11,073 nt of DNA from Oscillospiraceae bacterium (GTDB lineage Bacteria; Bacillota; Clostridia; Oscillospirales; Ruminococcaceae): positions 592-11,664 of the forward strand of contig DNUB01000078.1 in NCBI GenBank assembly GCA_003508605.1, given 5' to 3'. Below, piece by piece: positions 1 through 7,868 of the stretch (its first letter is position 1; each line of letters begins with the position of its first letter). A program made the position numbers and the translations under genes. The notes under the pieces are model-generated. The model was not told where the DNA came from. It was given only the letters and a program-made list of their open reading frames with translations, and did not search any database.

Positions 1-22
1 TGAGCTTTATGTGAACACGCTC
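1..22. repeat. 22-nt direct repeat, copy 1 (cut by window edge)
   Basis: The first 22 bases are identical to 8043-8064 in the same orientation. The two sequences diverge right after the shared CGCTC end, so this is one boundary of a longer repeated unit. In this copy the rest lies outside the window. The unit is either a dispersed intergenic repeat or the edge of a duplicated gene fragment, and the sequence here cannot decide which. It sits about 70 nt past the stop codon of the second ABC gene. Confidence 0.6.
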
Positions 23-93
23 TACATCTGCCGTTCTGTAAAATGATACCGTAATTACTCGCAAGCCTTGGTAAAACACCGCTGCATCAGCCG

Positions 94-2280
94 TCAAGCC
101 TCCGCCGTCTCCTTCATAGCCGACGTGCTTCTCTGCGCCATAACCAAACGGTAATAAACGCCCTTTCTTCCCATAAGCTCGGTGTGAGTGCCAATTTCGG
201 CAACCTTGCCCTTATCGAGGACAATAAGCCTGTCCGCACTGCTTAAGGTTGAAAGCCTGTGAGCAATGGCAATAGTGGTTCTGCCCTTTATCAAACGGTT
301 TAAAGCGGTCTGAATCTGCTTTTCCGTTTGCGTATCAAGGCTGGCTGTAGCCTCGTCCAAAATCAGTATTTTGGGGTTTCTTAAAATTGCTCTTGCAATA
401 GCCACTCTCTGCCGCTCGCCTCCCGAAAGGCTGTAACCCTTTTCACCTACATAGGTGTTGTAGCCGTCGGGAAGTCTTGTTATAAAATCGTGACAGTCGG
501 CTATCTTTGCCGCCGCTATAATTTCCTCAAAGGTGGCGTCGGGTCTTGAATAGGCTATATTCTCCATAACTGTGCCGTTAAAAAGGAAGGTTTCCTGCAA
601 AACCACGCCTAATCTGCTGTGAAGCGATTCCGAGGACATTTCCCTCAAATCCGTTCCGTCAATTTTAATCGAACCGTAGGTGGGATCGTAAAGACGCATT
701 ATAAGGTTGATCAAGGTTGATTTGCCTACTCCCGAATGTCCTACTATACCTATCATTTCTCCCTGCTTGATCTCAAAGGAGATGTTTTTCAGTACGGGAT
801 TATAGGCAGTGTAGCCGAAGGAGACGTTTTCAAAGGTAATATTTCCCTCAATATCGCATTTTAAAGCATTTTCCGACTCCGTAAGATCTATAGGCTCGTC
901 TAATATCTCAAATACCTTTCCCGCAGACACCATAGCCTGCGTCAGAGTTCGGGGCAGCTGAATCAGCCAGTAAACAGGTCCGTACATCATGGAGGCATAG
1001 CCCGTAAACTGCACAAATTCACCTAAGGTAATGGTCATACCCAAAACATAGCTTGCGCCGAAGTACAGCATAAGCATTTCTCCTGCCGCCAGAATATAGC
1101 GCATTATGGGGTACAGAAGATACCATGTGCATTCCGCTCTTTCAAGGTTTTTCGATACCTTATAGGATATGCCCTTGTATCTCTCTATTTCCCTTTCCTC
1201 GCTGCCATAGCTTTTTACTACCCTTGCGCCTGAAATTACATCATTAAGATATTTTGAGGAATCGCAGGTTTTTCTCCACCACCTGTTATAGCCTGCGCCG
1301 ATTCTCTTCATTATCTTCTGAGCCGCCCAGCCCGCAGCGGGCAGGGGAATAACCACCATCAAGGCAAGCTTCCAGTTTGTAACAAACATTATCACCGCTA
1401 TTACCGCAAGAGCGGCTACCATAAGTATCATTTGCCTGCCGTTGCCCGTCATAAAGTTCTGTAACGCTCTTGCGTCGTCGCTTAAGCGGCGGATAATTTC
1501 GCCTGAGGTGCGGCGGGAAAAGGACTTCATTGAAATAAGCTGAATTTTGTCAAACAAGTCCTTGCGCAAATCTCTTATAAATCTTGTGGAAAGCCTGATG
1601 TTTATTTTCCACGCCACAAAGTCAAAAAGGCAGGTTATTACCGACAAGACCACAATCATTGCCGCAATCTGTGCAAACAGGCTCAGATCCGCACCTTCGC
1701 CTGTTCCCACATCGTCAACTATCCGCTTGTACATCATAGGCATAATAATGTTTGCGCCGTAGGACAGAATTGCCAAAACCGTAACGGCAAAAAACGGTCC
1801 CTTGTAGCGCATCATTCTGTTAAGCAGCTTTTTCACCGTTCCCGAACGCTTTGCGCAGAACGGACATTCCGCCATGCCTTCGATTTTAGCTCCGCATTTG
1901 GGGCAGTTAGGCTCTTCCGTATCGCTGGTTTCCGACAGTTCTCCGGTTTTGGCGTAAAAATCAAGAATTTTTGCCAGCTCCGCAAAGCGGATATAATAGG
2001 TCTGGCTGAAGCAGCAGAAAAGCTCCCATTTACTGTTATCCCTGCGCCGTCCCCTGAGCATTGAGCTGCCCGACTGACGGAAAACCTCAAAGCTGTAAAA
2101 ATCCTTTATCTCAAAGGTTTTTTCCAAGCCGTTTTCACCGTAAACGTACATTTTACTGCGATCGGCCATAAAGTGTCCTTTGGTAAGCTTGCCCTTTTCG
2201 GTAATGTCAAAGGGCAGGCTGAAAATTATTTCCTCGGAATTACCGCTGTAATCCCTCGGAAGTGATATTTTTAAATTCAT
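94..2280 (-). CDS. ABC exporter half-transporter with N-terminal zinc ribbon (second of pair)
   Basis: A 728-aa type-I-fold ABC exporter half, with a fused membrane domain and ATPase. Residues 1-115 form a cytosolic domain of unknown function, rich in beta-prone hydrophobic stretches. A Cys4 zinc ribbon follows (C126, C129, C139, C142), then the six-helix transmembrane domain at about 155-450 and the nucleotide-binding domain from about 480. The ATPase motifs are all canonical: Walker A GHSGVGKST (514-522), Q-loop LQETF, signature LSGGE (618-622), Walker B ILDE with the catalytic Glu (E643), and H-loop His (H674). Ordinary exporters of this type are 570-620 aa, so the N-terminal extension is real extra architecture. 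The ATG at 2280 is preceded by GAGGA at about 10 nt. It is the last gene of a three-gene minus-strand unit, 100 nt after the DUF1854 gene. That gap holds a 5-bp GCAGC/GCTGC hairpin (2333-2346) without a U-run. No terminator is recognisable in 1-93. The substrate is unknown. It probably works as a heterodimer with the other ABC protein here. Confidence 0.93.
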   Translation of the reverse strand: MNLKISLPRDYSGNSEEIIFSLPFDITEKGKLTKGHFMADRSKMYVYGENGLEKTFEIKDFYSFEVFRQSGSSMLRGRRRDNSKWELFCCFSQTYYIRFAELAKILDFYAKTGELSETSDTEEPNCPKCGAKIEGMAECPFCAKRSGTVKKLLNRMMRYKGPFFAVTVLAILSYGANIIMPMMYKRIVDDVGTGEGADLSLFAQIAAMIVVLSVITCLFDFVAWKINIRLSTRFIRDLRKDLFDKIQLISMKSFSRRTSGEIIRRLSDDARALQNFMTGNGRQMILMVAALAVIAVIMFVTNWKLALMVVIPLPAAGWAAQKIMKRIGAGYNRWWRKTCDSSKYLNDVISGARVVKSYGSEEREIERYKGISYKVSKNLERAECTWYLLYPIMRYILAAGEMLMLYFGASYVLGMTITLGEFVQFTGYASMMYGPVYWLIQLPRTLTQAMVSAGKVFEILDEPIDLTESENALKCDIEGNITFENVSFGYTAYNPVLKNISFEIKQGEMIGIVGHSGVGKSTLINLIMRLYDPTYGSIKIDGTDLREMSSESLHSRLGVVLQETFLFNGTVMENIAYSRPDATFEEIIAAAKIADCHDFITRLPDGYNTYVGEKGYSLSGGERQRVAIARAILRNPKILILDEATASLDTQTEKQIQTALNRLIKGRTTIAIAHRLSTLSSADRLIVLDKGKVAEIGTHTELMGRKGVYYRLVMAQRSTSAMKETAEA

Positions 2281-2380
2281 AAATTATCAATCCTCGCTGT
2301 CAAGCCGCCGTTTTTCTGTAAATCCCGATCCCGCAGCCGCTGCTGCAGCCTTGGGCGATACTCTCAAAAACAGCGGTATA

Positions 2381-2914
2381 TCAAACAAACAATTCCAACT
2401 TTTTATTGCTCTTTCCGTCAAGCTTATTTAAATCGGGAATCTGGTACTTGTTGCCGTCCGAATCGGTAACCGTTAAAATTCCGCTGTTGTTTATGCGGAA
2501 ATTTGTCCACCAGTCGTTTACGGCAATTTTCTTTCTCCCTGCGGTGGTATCTGCGTCAACGAACAGATAGCCCATTCTGTTGTCACGGATAGAATGGATT
2601 TTGGTAATAATGGGTATATAGTAGCGAAAATTAAGGTAATCCTCGCAAAGCTGCCTTTGCTCCTCGCTCATCTCCTTTAAATCCTTTATTACGCCTATTT
2701 CGATCCATTCCTCCTCGTTGTTTCTGAAAGCAACGCTTATGTAGGTATCAAGGCAGTAAAAGGGCTGCAGGCGGGTAAGGCTCACTTCCTCGTAGCTTTT
2801 GCCCTCATACTCGGCAAACAGATAGCCGCTGTCCTTTCTTTCCAGCTTTAATTTATTAACATCTATTATTCTTAATGTATCTATTGAAAAATCGTCAATT
2901 TTGTAATTATTCAT
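2381..2914 (-). CDS. DUF1854 family protein
   Basis: A 177-aa soluble protein that I recognise as DUF1854 from its overall pattern: an early Leu-rich beta segment, a central region around residues 85-125 (YYIPIITKI then RDNRMGYLFVD), the DWWTNFRI block and a C-terminal DSDGNKYQIPDL segment. It has no signal peptide, no membrane helix and no known catalytic motif. I chose the ATG at 2914 because AGAAAGGA lies six bases upstream of it. The frame stays open to a TTG at 2950, which has no ribosome binding site. The gene lies 44 nt downstream of one ABC half-transporter and 100 nt upstream of the other, on the same strand, so it is almost certainly co-transcribed with them. From memory, DUF1854 proteins have been named 'cyanophycin metabolism-associated' in other bacteria, where they also sit next to an ABC transporter. 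No cyanophycin gene is visible here. An accessory or regulatory subunit for the transporter pair is inference. Confidence 0.82.
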   Translation of the reverse strand: MNNYKIDDFSIDTLRIIDVNKLKLERKDSGYLFAEYEGKSYEEVSLTRLQPFYCLDTYISVAFRNNEEEWIEIGVIKDLKEMSEEQRQLCEDYLNFRYYIPIITKIHSIRDNRMGYLFVDADTTAGRKKIAVNDWWTNFRINNSGILTVTDSDGNKYQIPDLNKLDGKSNKKLELFV

Positions 2915-2958
2915 ATAATGTCCTTTCTTATTTGGGAAGCTATATGTCAAAAACGGTA

Positions 2959-5316
2959 TTAGTCCATAGATATGGTTTTAAGAGCCTCCGCCTGCAGCCT
3001 ATACAGCTCAAAATACTTGCCCTTTTTATGAATAAGCTCGTCATGAGTGCCTGTTTCCTTAACCTCTCCGTTTTCTATAACGCACAGCATATCTGCGTCG
3101 CGGAGAGTTGAAAGCCTGTGAGCTATGGCTATTACCGTTCTGCCCTTTTTAAGATTGTCTATGGCATTTTGTATCTTCCGCTCGGTCCGTGTATCCATTG
3201 AAGCGGTCGCCTCGTCTAAAATAAGGATATTGGGCTTTTGTATCAATGCACGGGCAATGGAGATACGCTGTCTTTCCCCGCCCGACAGATCCGCTCCGCC
3301 GCTTCCTATTACCGTATCGTAGCCCTCGGGCAGCTTTAATATAAAATCATGGGCGTTTGCGCTTTTTGCCGCTTCGATAACCTCGTCTAAGGTGGCTTCG
3401 GGTCTGGCATAGCGTATATTGTCGGCGACGGTTCCCATAAAGATATAGGTTTCCTGAGAAACTATGCCTATGCTTCTTCTTAAATCCTCAAAGGCTATAT
3501 CACGTACGCTTATTCCGTCAATGGCAACCGTGCCGTTGGTGGTATCGTAAAGCCTTGATATAAGGTTAATTAGGGTGGATTTTCCTGCGCCTGTTTTTCC
3601 CACTATGCCGTAAAACTGACCCGCCTTAATATTCATAGACAGGTCCTTAAGCACGGCAACGCCCGCTTCATACTCGAAGCTTACGTTTTTAAGAACGATA
3701 TCGCCCTTAAGACCTTCCAATCCAACCTTTGCGGGATTTTCCGGAGGCTTTACGGTGGGCTTGCTGTCCATTATCTCAAAAACTCTTGACGCTGCGTCAA
3801 GACAACGTGAAAGATCATCCCCCGCCCAGATCATAAAGTACATAGGGTCGATCATCATTCCGAGATAACCCGTCATAAGCATAAGCTCGCCTAACCCGAT
3901 TCTTTCGGTTACAACAAGGTAATATCCGAAAACCGTCATAATTGCGCCGCCGATAATAAATACTGCATTCTGACCAAACTCGAAGTTCGCACCTCTGGAG
4001 CGGCAGGCGATATCGGCGTCATAAACCTTGCCCAAGCTCCTGCCGAAACGGTCCTTTTCCTGCTCCTCTCTTGCAAACGCCTTTACCACACGGTGTCCGT
4101 TAACCGAATCGTTAAGGTTGGAGCGCATTTTTCTCATGGAAAGATTTATTCCTCTCCAAAGCCTGCGCTGTCCCTTTATAAACCACATTTCCGAAAAGGC
4201 GATAATGATGATCATTCCCAAAACGCAAGCCGCAAGCATAGGCGACATAATAAACATAAGAATGCTCATAGATACTAATTTCACTATGTTAACCACTCCG
4301 CCGGGAACAATATTGCAGAAAAATTCGCTTACCTCCTCTGCGTCGCCGTCCACACGCGTCATAAGGGAGCCTGTCTGCTTTGAGGTAAAGAAGGGCAGCG
4401 ACAAATGCTGCATAGCGTTGTAAATCTTTATTCTCAGACCGTGCATAACCTTTGTTACCGCCTTGGTGAATACGATTCCGTAAGCGCACTGAAGCACCTC
4501 GGACAAAACCTTAAAGCCCGCCACCATTATTACGGCAAAAAGAATTTGCCCGTAAAACTCTCCTGCGGAATCCAACACCTTGTCATACAAAAAAGTAGTG
4601 CTGAAATAGGGCGAAATCACCGCCAAAGCCGCCGATAATACCATCATAAAAATAATCATAGCGGATTGCAGCTTGTATTCGCCGAAAAGTCCGAACAGTC
4701 TTTTAAAAATCGAGGACTTTTTCACGCAGTAGGGGCAGAATTTTCTGTTGGGGTCGGGATACTTCTGTCCGCACTTGGGGCAGAAGGGACTGTTTTCCGC
4801 CAAAGGGGTATCGTCGATCTCCTCCCCCTTTACCGTCATATTGTAGCGGCGTGAAAACTGCTCCGCCTTTTCGGAAAAACCTGCCGAAAAGCGGCTCAGC
4901 CATACCTTTTCGCCCTCGGGCTCGGCTTCTTCCTTTTTTTCCGAGGAAAGGACGGCGTCGTTTTTTGTGATTTGAGCCGTCTGCTCCTTTAAAGCTCCGC
5001 CCTCCGCCTTCATTTTTCCCATAAGGCGGCAGGTATGGCGGTAACGGTCAACATACAGCTCCTTAAGCTGCTCCATACTGTATTCCTTATACTCTTTAAA
5101 CTCAAAAACGGTATGAAATTTTTTCTTATCGCCCGCAAGTCTGTCATAGCCGCTTATGATGTAAAGCTTATGGCTGTCGAAGGTCAGATATGTATCGTAA
5201 TACAGGCCTTCGCCGTTCATATCGCATTTCAGGCAGTATAAAAGCCCGTCAGGATCAACGCCCCTGCTAATCAAAGCCTCTATCGCCCCTTGTGTTAATG
5301 TGTCAAAATATTTCAT
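2959..5316 (-). CDS. ABC exporter half-transporter with N-terminal zinc ribbon (first of pair)
   Basis: A 785-aa ABC exporter half, first gene of the unit. Numbered from the ATG at 5316, residues 1-100 form a cytosolic domain resembling the one in the partner protein. A charged linker follows to about 150, then a Cys4 zinc ribbon (C179, C182, C194, C197), the membrane domain (about 205-510) and the nucleotide-binding domain (from about 535). ATPase motifs are canonical: Walker A GKTGAGKST (573-581), LSGGE (677-681), Walker B ILDE (E702) and His733, so neither ATP site of the pair looks degenerate. The start is ambiguous. An in-frame ATG at 5328 lies directly against GGGAGGA, while the ATG at 5316 lies about 12 nt from it and is preferred; the partner gene also has long spacing. 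The frame extends to a TTG at 5463, but that stretch contains the trpS terminator and is not coding. Because that terminator lies immediately upstream, the unit needs its own promoter; I see only a weak candidate. Confidence 0.93.
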   Translation of the reverse strand: MKYFDTLTQGAIEALISRGVDPDGLLYCLKCDMNGEGLYYDTYLTFDSHKLYIISGYDRLAGDKKKFHTVFEFKEYKEYSMEQLKELYVDRYRHTCRLMGKMKAEGGALKEQTAQITKNDAVLSSEKKEEAEPEGEKVWLSRFSAGFSEKAEQFSRRYNMTVKGEEIDDTPLAENSPFCPKCGQKYPDPNRKFCPYCVKKSSIFKRLFGLFGEYKLQSAMIIFMMVLSAALAVISPYFSTTFLYDKVLDSAGEFYGQILFAVIMVAGFKVLSEVLQCAYGIVFTKAVTKVMHGLRIKIYNAMQHLSLPFFTSKQTGSLMTRVDGDAEEVSEFFCNIVPGGVVNIVKLVSMSILMFIMSPMLAACVLGMIIIIAFSEMWFIKGQRRLWRGINLSMRKMRSNLNDSVNGHRVVKAFAREEQEKDRFGRSLGKVYDADIACRSRGANFEFGQNAVFIIGGAIMTVFGYYLVVTERIGLGELMLMTGYLGMMIDPMYFMIWAGDDLSRCLDAASRVFEIMDSKPTVKPPENPAKVGLEGLKGDIVLKNVSFEYEAGVAVLKDLSMNIKAGQFYGIVGKTGAGKSTLINLISRLYDTTNGTVAIDGISVRDIAFEDLRRSIGIVSQETYIFMGTVADNIRYARPEATLDEVIEAAKSANAHDFILKLPEGYDTVIGSGGADLSGGERQRISIARALIQKPNILILDEATASMDTRTERKIQNAIDNLKKGRTVIAIAHRLSTLRDADMLCVIENGEVKETGTHDELIHKKGKYFELYRLQAEALKTISMD

Positions 5317-5379
5317 TATAAATGTCATTCCTCCCACGAAAAGCACTAAAACAAAATCGTCTTTCCGCTCAACAAACGC

Positions 5380-5413
5380 AAAAAAGCACAACCGTAAAAA
5401 TTTACGGTTATGC
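5380..5413 (-). terminator. Intrinsic terminator of trpS
   Basis: Read on the minus strand, GCA/TGC ends enclose a perfect 9-bp AACCGTAAA/TTTACGGTT stem with one mismatch between the two blocks and a 2-nt loop (5386-5413). Six U residues follow (5385-5380). It begins about 65 nt past the trpS stop and ends transcription ahead of the ABC/DUF1854 unit. It also rules out the longer N-terminal reading of the neighbouring ABC gene. Confidence 0.88.
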
Positions 5414-5478
5414 CCGAAGATTTTCCGATCCGATTTTCGGCAAGCCTCTTTTAAACAAGTCAAAAACCGCCCTTTAAA

Positions 5479-6480
5479 TTAGAGGACGATAAAGCCCACC
5501 CTTTTGCTGACCTTTTGCAGAGTGCGGCGGGAAGCGGCATAAGCCCTTTCAGCTCCCTCCTTCATACACTTTTCAAGGTACGATTTGTCAGAAATGATCT
5601 GTCTGAACCTCTCCTGCATAGGCAGCAGCGAATCGGCAACCGCTTCTCCGACGGCCGCCTTAAAATCTCCGTAGCCTTTTCCTTCAAATTCTTTTTCAAT
5701 TTCATCAAACGTCTTTTCGGTAACGGCGCCGTAAACAGACATAAGATTTTCGATTCCTTCCTTGCCTTCCCCTCTTCTTACCTCGCTTCCGCTGTCGGTG
5801 ACAGCACGCTTAAACTTACGCATAATAGTGTCACGGTCATCTAATACGGTAACTGTAGCGTTTGGATTTTCGTCCGACTTAGACATTTTTTTCGTGGGAT
5901 CCGCCAGCGATGCAATTTTCTGAGTGGACTTAACGATGTAGGGCTCGGGAACGGTAAAGGTTTCGCCGTAAAGGTTGTTGAAACGCTCGGCAATGTTTCT
6001 GGTAAGCTCCAAATGCTGCTTTTGGTCAATACCCACAGGCACAACGTCTGCCTGATACAGCAGAATATCCGCCGCCATCAGAACGGGATAGGTAAACAGC
6101 CCCCCGTTGATGTTATCGGCATGCTTCTGTGACTTATCCTTAAACTGAGTCATACGGCTTAACTCGCCGAACTGGGTGTAGCAGGACAGGATCCAGCTTA
6201 ACTGAGCGTGAGCGGGATTATGTCCCTGAACAAAAACAATGGATTTTTCGGGATCTATTCCCATAGCAATCAAAAGCGCATAGCTTTCGGAAATCTGACG
6301 GCGAAGCCTGGCGGGATCCTGTCTGACGGTTATCGAATGAAGATCCACAATACTGTAGGCGCAGTCATATTCCTCCTGCATTTTTACCCAATTTATCATC
6401 GATCCGAAATAATTTCCCAAATGGGGAGTATTTGTGGGCTGGATACCGCTGAATATGCGTTTTTTCCTGATTTCTTCCAT
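5479..6480 (-). CDS. trpS: Tryptophanyl-tRNA synthetase
   Basis: A 333-aa class Ic aminoacyl-tRNA synthetase, which charges tRNA-Trp with tryptophan using ATP in the cytoplasm. The Rossmann-fold HIGH-type signature is seen as TNTPHLGNYFG (residues 16-26), and the second ATP-binding loop as KKMSKSDENP with KMSKS at 198-202. Between them lies DVVPVGIDQKQH (145-156), the tryptophan and adenylate pocket region of the family. The length is typical of the bacterial enzyme (about 325-340 aa). The ATG at 6480 is preceded by AAAAAAGGA at nine bases, and the GIQPTNTPHLGN block sits at the usual distance from the N-terminus. It is 159 nt downstream of an aminotransferase gene on the same strand, with a structured leader in between, and is followed by an intrinsic terminator. 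No T-box is present: I found neither the conserved AGGGUGGNACCGCG element nor a terminator in the leader. Confidence 0.97.
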   Translation of the reverse strand: MEEIRKKRIFSGIQPTNTPHLGNYFGSMINWVKMQEEYDCAYSIVDLHSITVRQDPARLRRQISESYALLIAMGIDPEKSIVFVQGHNPAHAQLSWILSCYTQFGELSRMTQFKDKSQKHADNINGGLFTYPVLMAADILLYQADVVPVGIDQKQHLELTRNIAERFNNLYGETFTVPEPYIVKSTQKIASLADPTKKMSKSDENPNATVTVLDDRDTIMRKFKRAVTDSGSEVRRGEGKEGIENLMSVYGAVTEKTFDEIEKEFEGKGYGDFKAAVGEAVADSLLPMQERFRQIISDKSYLEKCMKEGAERAYAASRRTLQKVSKRVGFIVL

Positions 6481-6520
6481 ATTGTTTTGTCCTTTTTTAA
6501 TTATGCCTTTCTAAAAATTT

Positions 6521-6562
6521 TTATAGTAAGAGCAACGGTAACGGCATTGCTCTGTTACGCAT
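6521..6562 (-). CDS. Possible 13-codon leader peptide upstream of trpS
   Basis: An ATG at 6562 preceded by AGGA at about four bases opens a short frame reading MRNRAMPLPLLLL and ending in TAA, 40 nt before the trpS start. Five of its last six residues are leucine, using four different codons, with two CCG prolines just before. The frame lies almost entirely inside a hairpin (6526-6558). This is the usual form of an attenuation or stalling peptide, but tryptophan codons, expected for trpS, are absent. It may be a chance short frame. Confidence 0.32.
   Translation of the reverse strand: MRNRAMPLPLLLL
6526..6558 (-). promoter_or_regulatory. Hairpin in the trpS leader, overlapping the short leader frame
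   Basis: GTAA plus GAGCAA (6526-6535) pairs with TTGCTC plus TTAC (6547-6558), ten base pairs with a two-base bulge and an 11-nt loop. On the minus strand it is followed by UAUAAAAAUUUUUAG, not a clean U-run, so it is not a standard terminator. A ribosome translating the short frame at 6521-6562 would open it. Confidence 0.45.
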
Positions 6563-6568
6563 TTTGTC

Positions 6569-6612
6569 CTGCCGCCTTTTTAAGCTGACATATTGCCGGT
6601 AAAAAGCGGCAG
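6569..6612 (-). promoter_or_regulatory. Stem-loop between the aminotransferase gene and trpS
   Basis: CTGCCGC (6569-6575) pairs with GCGGCAG (6606-6612), and TTTTT (6577-6581) with AAAAA (6601-6605): 12 bp with one bulged base and a 19-nt loop. It begins 27 nt past the aminotransferase stop. The minus-strand right arm runs into the AGGA preceding the short leader frame, so it could limit access to that site. No U-run follows on either strand directly after the stem, so termination is not the obvious role. It may instead stabilise the 3' end of the aminotransferase message. Confidence 0.45.
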
Positions 6613-6639
6613 ACCGTCCGACTTTTTTCAACCGTCGGT

Positions 6640-7821
6640 TTAATACATTGTTTTGGCGACCTTTGCCAGAATTTCCACGCCTTTTTCGATCTGCTGGTCC
6701 GTAGGTGTGGAATAATTCAGTCTGAAGCCTAAGGTATGCAGTCTTTCGTCCACCAAAAACGCCGTTCCTGGAACCACCGCCACCTTTTCTGCCAACGCAG
6801 CCTTCACAAACGCCTCCATATCGCCGCAGGGGAGCGTTCCCCAAATGAACAGTCCGCCCTCGGGCTCGGTAAAGCTTATCGACTTCGGCATAGCAAATTT
6901 CAGGCTGTTAAGCATAAGATCGCATTTATCCCGGTAAATTCGGCGGAGCTTTTCCAGATGCTCCTCAAAATCCACCTCGGCAACAAATCTGTAGGCTACC
7001 ATCTGCGCCCAAATATTGGGGTGAACGGTAGAGGTCTGCAAAGCGACCGTCGCCTTGCTGATTATCATTTTCGTGGCGATCATAAAGCCTACTCTCAAGC
7101 CGGGCGAAAGCACCTTTGAAAAGCTGCCTGCATAGATCACATGACCTTTTACATCAAGAGACTTTATGCTGGGTACGTCAATTCCCGCAAATCTTAAATC
7201 ACCATATGGGTTGTCCTCCACAATCAAAACGTTATATTTATATGCCAGCTCTAAAATCTGTTTTCTGCGCTCTAAAGGCATTGTAACGCCCATAGGATTC
7301 TGAAAATTTGGGATCGTGTAAATAAAGGCGGTGCGGGGATTTGCCTTTAACGCCTCCTCCAGCTTTTCGGGAATCATACCGTCCCCGTCCATTTCAACTC
7401 CCACAAGCTTTGCGTTATAGGAGCGGAAAGCGTTAAGACTGCCGATAAAGGAGGGGTTTTCACAAATTATTGCTTCCCCCTCGTTGCAGAATATCTTTGC
7501 ACAGGTTTCAACCGCCTGCTGTGCGCCGCTTGTTATTACCAGATCCTGTTCGATCCCGTCAAAATTGCCCTTTTCCGCCATATCCTTTTTCAGCCATTCA
7601 CGGAGCTTGGGATAACCCTCGGTTATGGAATACTGCAATGCGGCTATAGGCTCTTCCGTAAGAATTTCATTGCTTATCCTGCGTATATCGTTGGTGGGAA
7701 AGGCTTCGGGAGCGGGATTTCCTGCCGCAAAGCTTATCATGGAGGGATCGGCGGTGGATTTAAGTATCTCTCTTATCGCCGACGGAGCAACTCCCGATAT
7801 TCTGTATGAAAAAGCGTTCAT
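6640..7821 (-). CDS. PLP-dependent aminotransferase, class I/II (2-aminoadipate/aromatic-type)
   Basis: A 393-aa fold-type I aminotransferase that moves an amino group between an amino acid and a 2-oxo acid using pyridoxal phosphate. Key residues are visible: Asn175 in IPNFQNPMG, Asp203 in VEDNPYGDLRF (contacts the pyridine nitrogen), the Schiff-base Lys236 in AGSFSKVLSPGLRVG, and Arg367 in LGFRLNY (binds the substrate carboxylate). The N-terminal FAAGNPAPEAFP and the EGGLFIW block near 321 place it with the LysN/aromatic/MocR-like aminotransferases and not with classical AspC. The length is normal and there is no fused GntR DNA-binding domain. The ATG at 7821 is preceded by AAAGGACAGGGAG, which gives good ribosome-binding choices. 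It may be co-transcribed with trpS downstream, since no convincing terminator separates them. The substrate cannot be fixed from sequence; 2-aminoadipate, aromatic or branched-chain amino acids are all possible. Confidence 0.92.
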   Translation of the reverse strand: MNAFSYRISGVAPSAIREILKSTADPSMISFAAGNPAPEAFPTNDIRRISNEILTEEPIAALQYSITEGYPKLREWLKKDMAEKGNFDGIEQDLVITSGAQQAVETCAKIFCNEGEAIICENPSFIGSLNAFRSYNAKLVGVEMDGDGMIPEKLEEALKANPRTAFIYTIPNFQNPMGVTMPLERRKQILELAYKYNVLIVEDNPYGDLRFAGIDVPSIKSLDVKGHVIYAGSFSKVLSPGLRVGFMIATKMIISKATVALQTSTVHPNIWAQMVAYRFVAEVDFEEHLEKLRRIYRDKCDLMLNSLKFAMPKSISFTEPEGGLFIWGTLPCGDMEAFVKAALAEKVAVVPGTAFLVDERLHTLGFRLNYSTPTDQQIEKGVEILAKVAKTMY

Positions 7822-7868
7822 TTTCTCCCTGTCCTTTCTGCTGCCTAATTTGCCTAATGAGCTGCAGC

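Noticed and set aside
1..93. Terminator or small gene downstream of the second ABC gene
   Set aside because: Only tiny palindromes without U-runs; frames are open on both strands but are cut by the window edge and have no ribosome binding site.
2303..2380. Reading frame continuing 26 codons after the DUF1854 stop (Cys-containing, GCSSGCGIG)
   Set aside because: No start codon with a ribosome binding site, and 26 open codons are common by chance; readthrough of the TGA has no support.
5336..5380. Promoter for the ABC/DUF1854 unit (TTGAGC, 16 bases, TTTAGT on the minus strand)
   Set aside because: Both boxes match consensus at only four of six positions; a promoter must exist near here but this one is not strong enough to annotate.
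5317..5463. N-terminal extension of the first ABC gene back to a TTG at 5463
   Set aside because: The stretch contains the trpS intrinsic terminator (5380-5413), starts at a TTG without a ribosome binding site, and a GGGAGGA lies just before the ATG codons at 5328 and 5316.
94..5463. Asymmetric exporter with one degenerate ATP site
   Set aside because: Walker A, signature, Walker B Glu and H-loop His are canonical in both ABC proteins.
6481..6639. T-box riboswitch ahead of trpS
   Set aside because: The conserved T-box sequence and a downstream terminator/antiterminator pair are absent, and the leader is too short.
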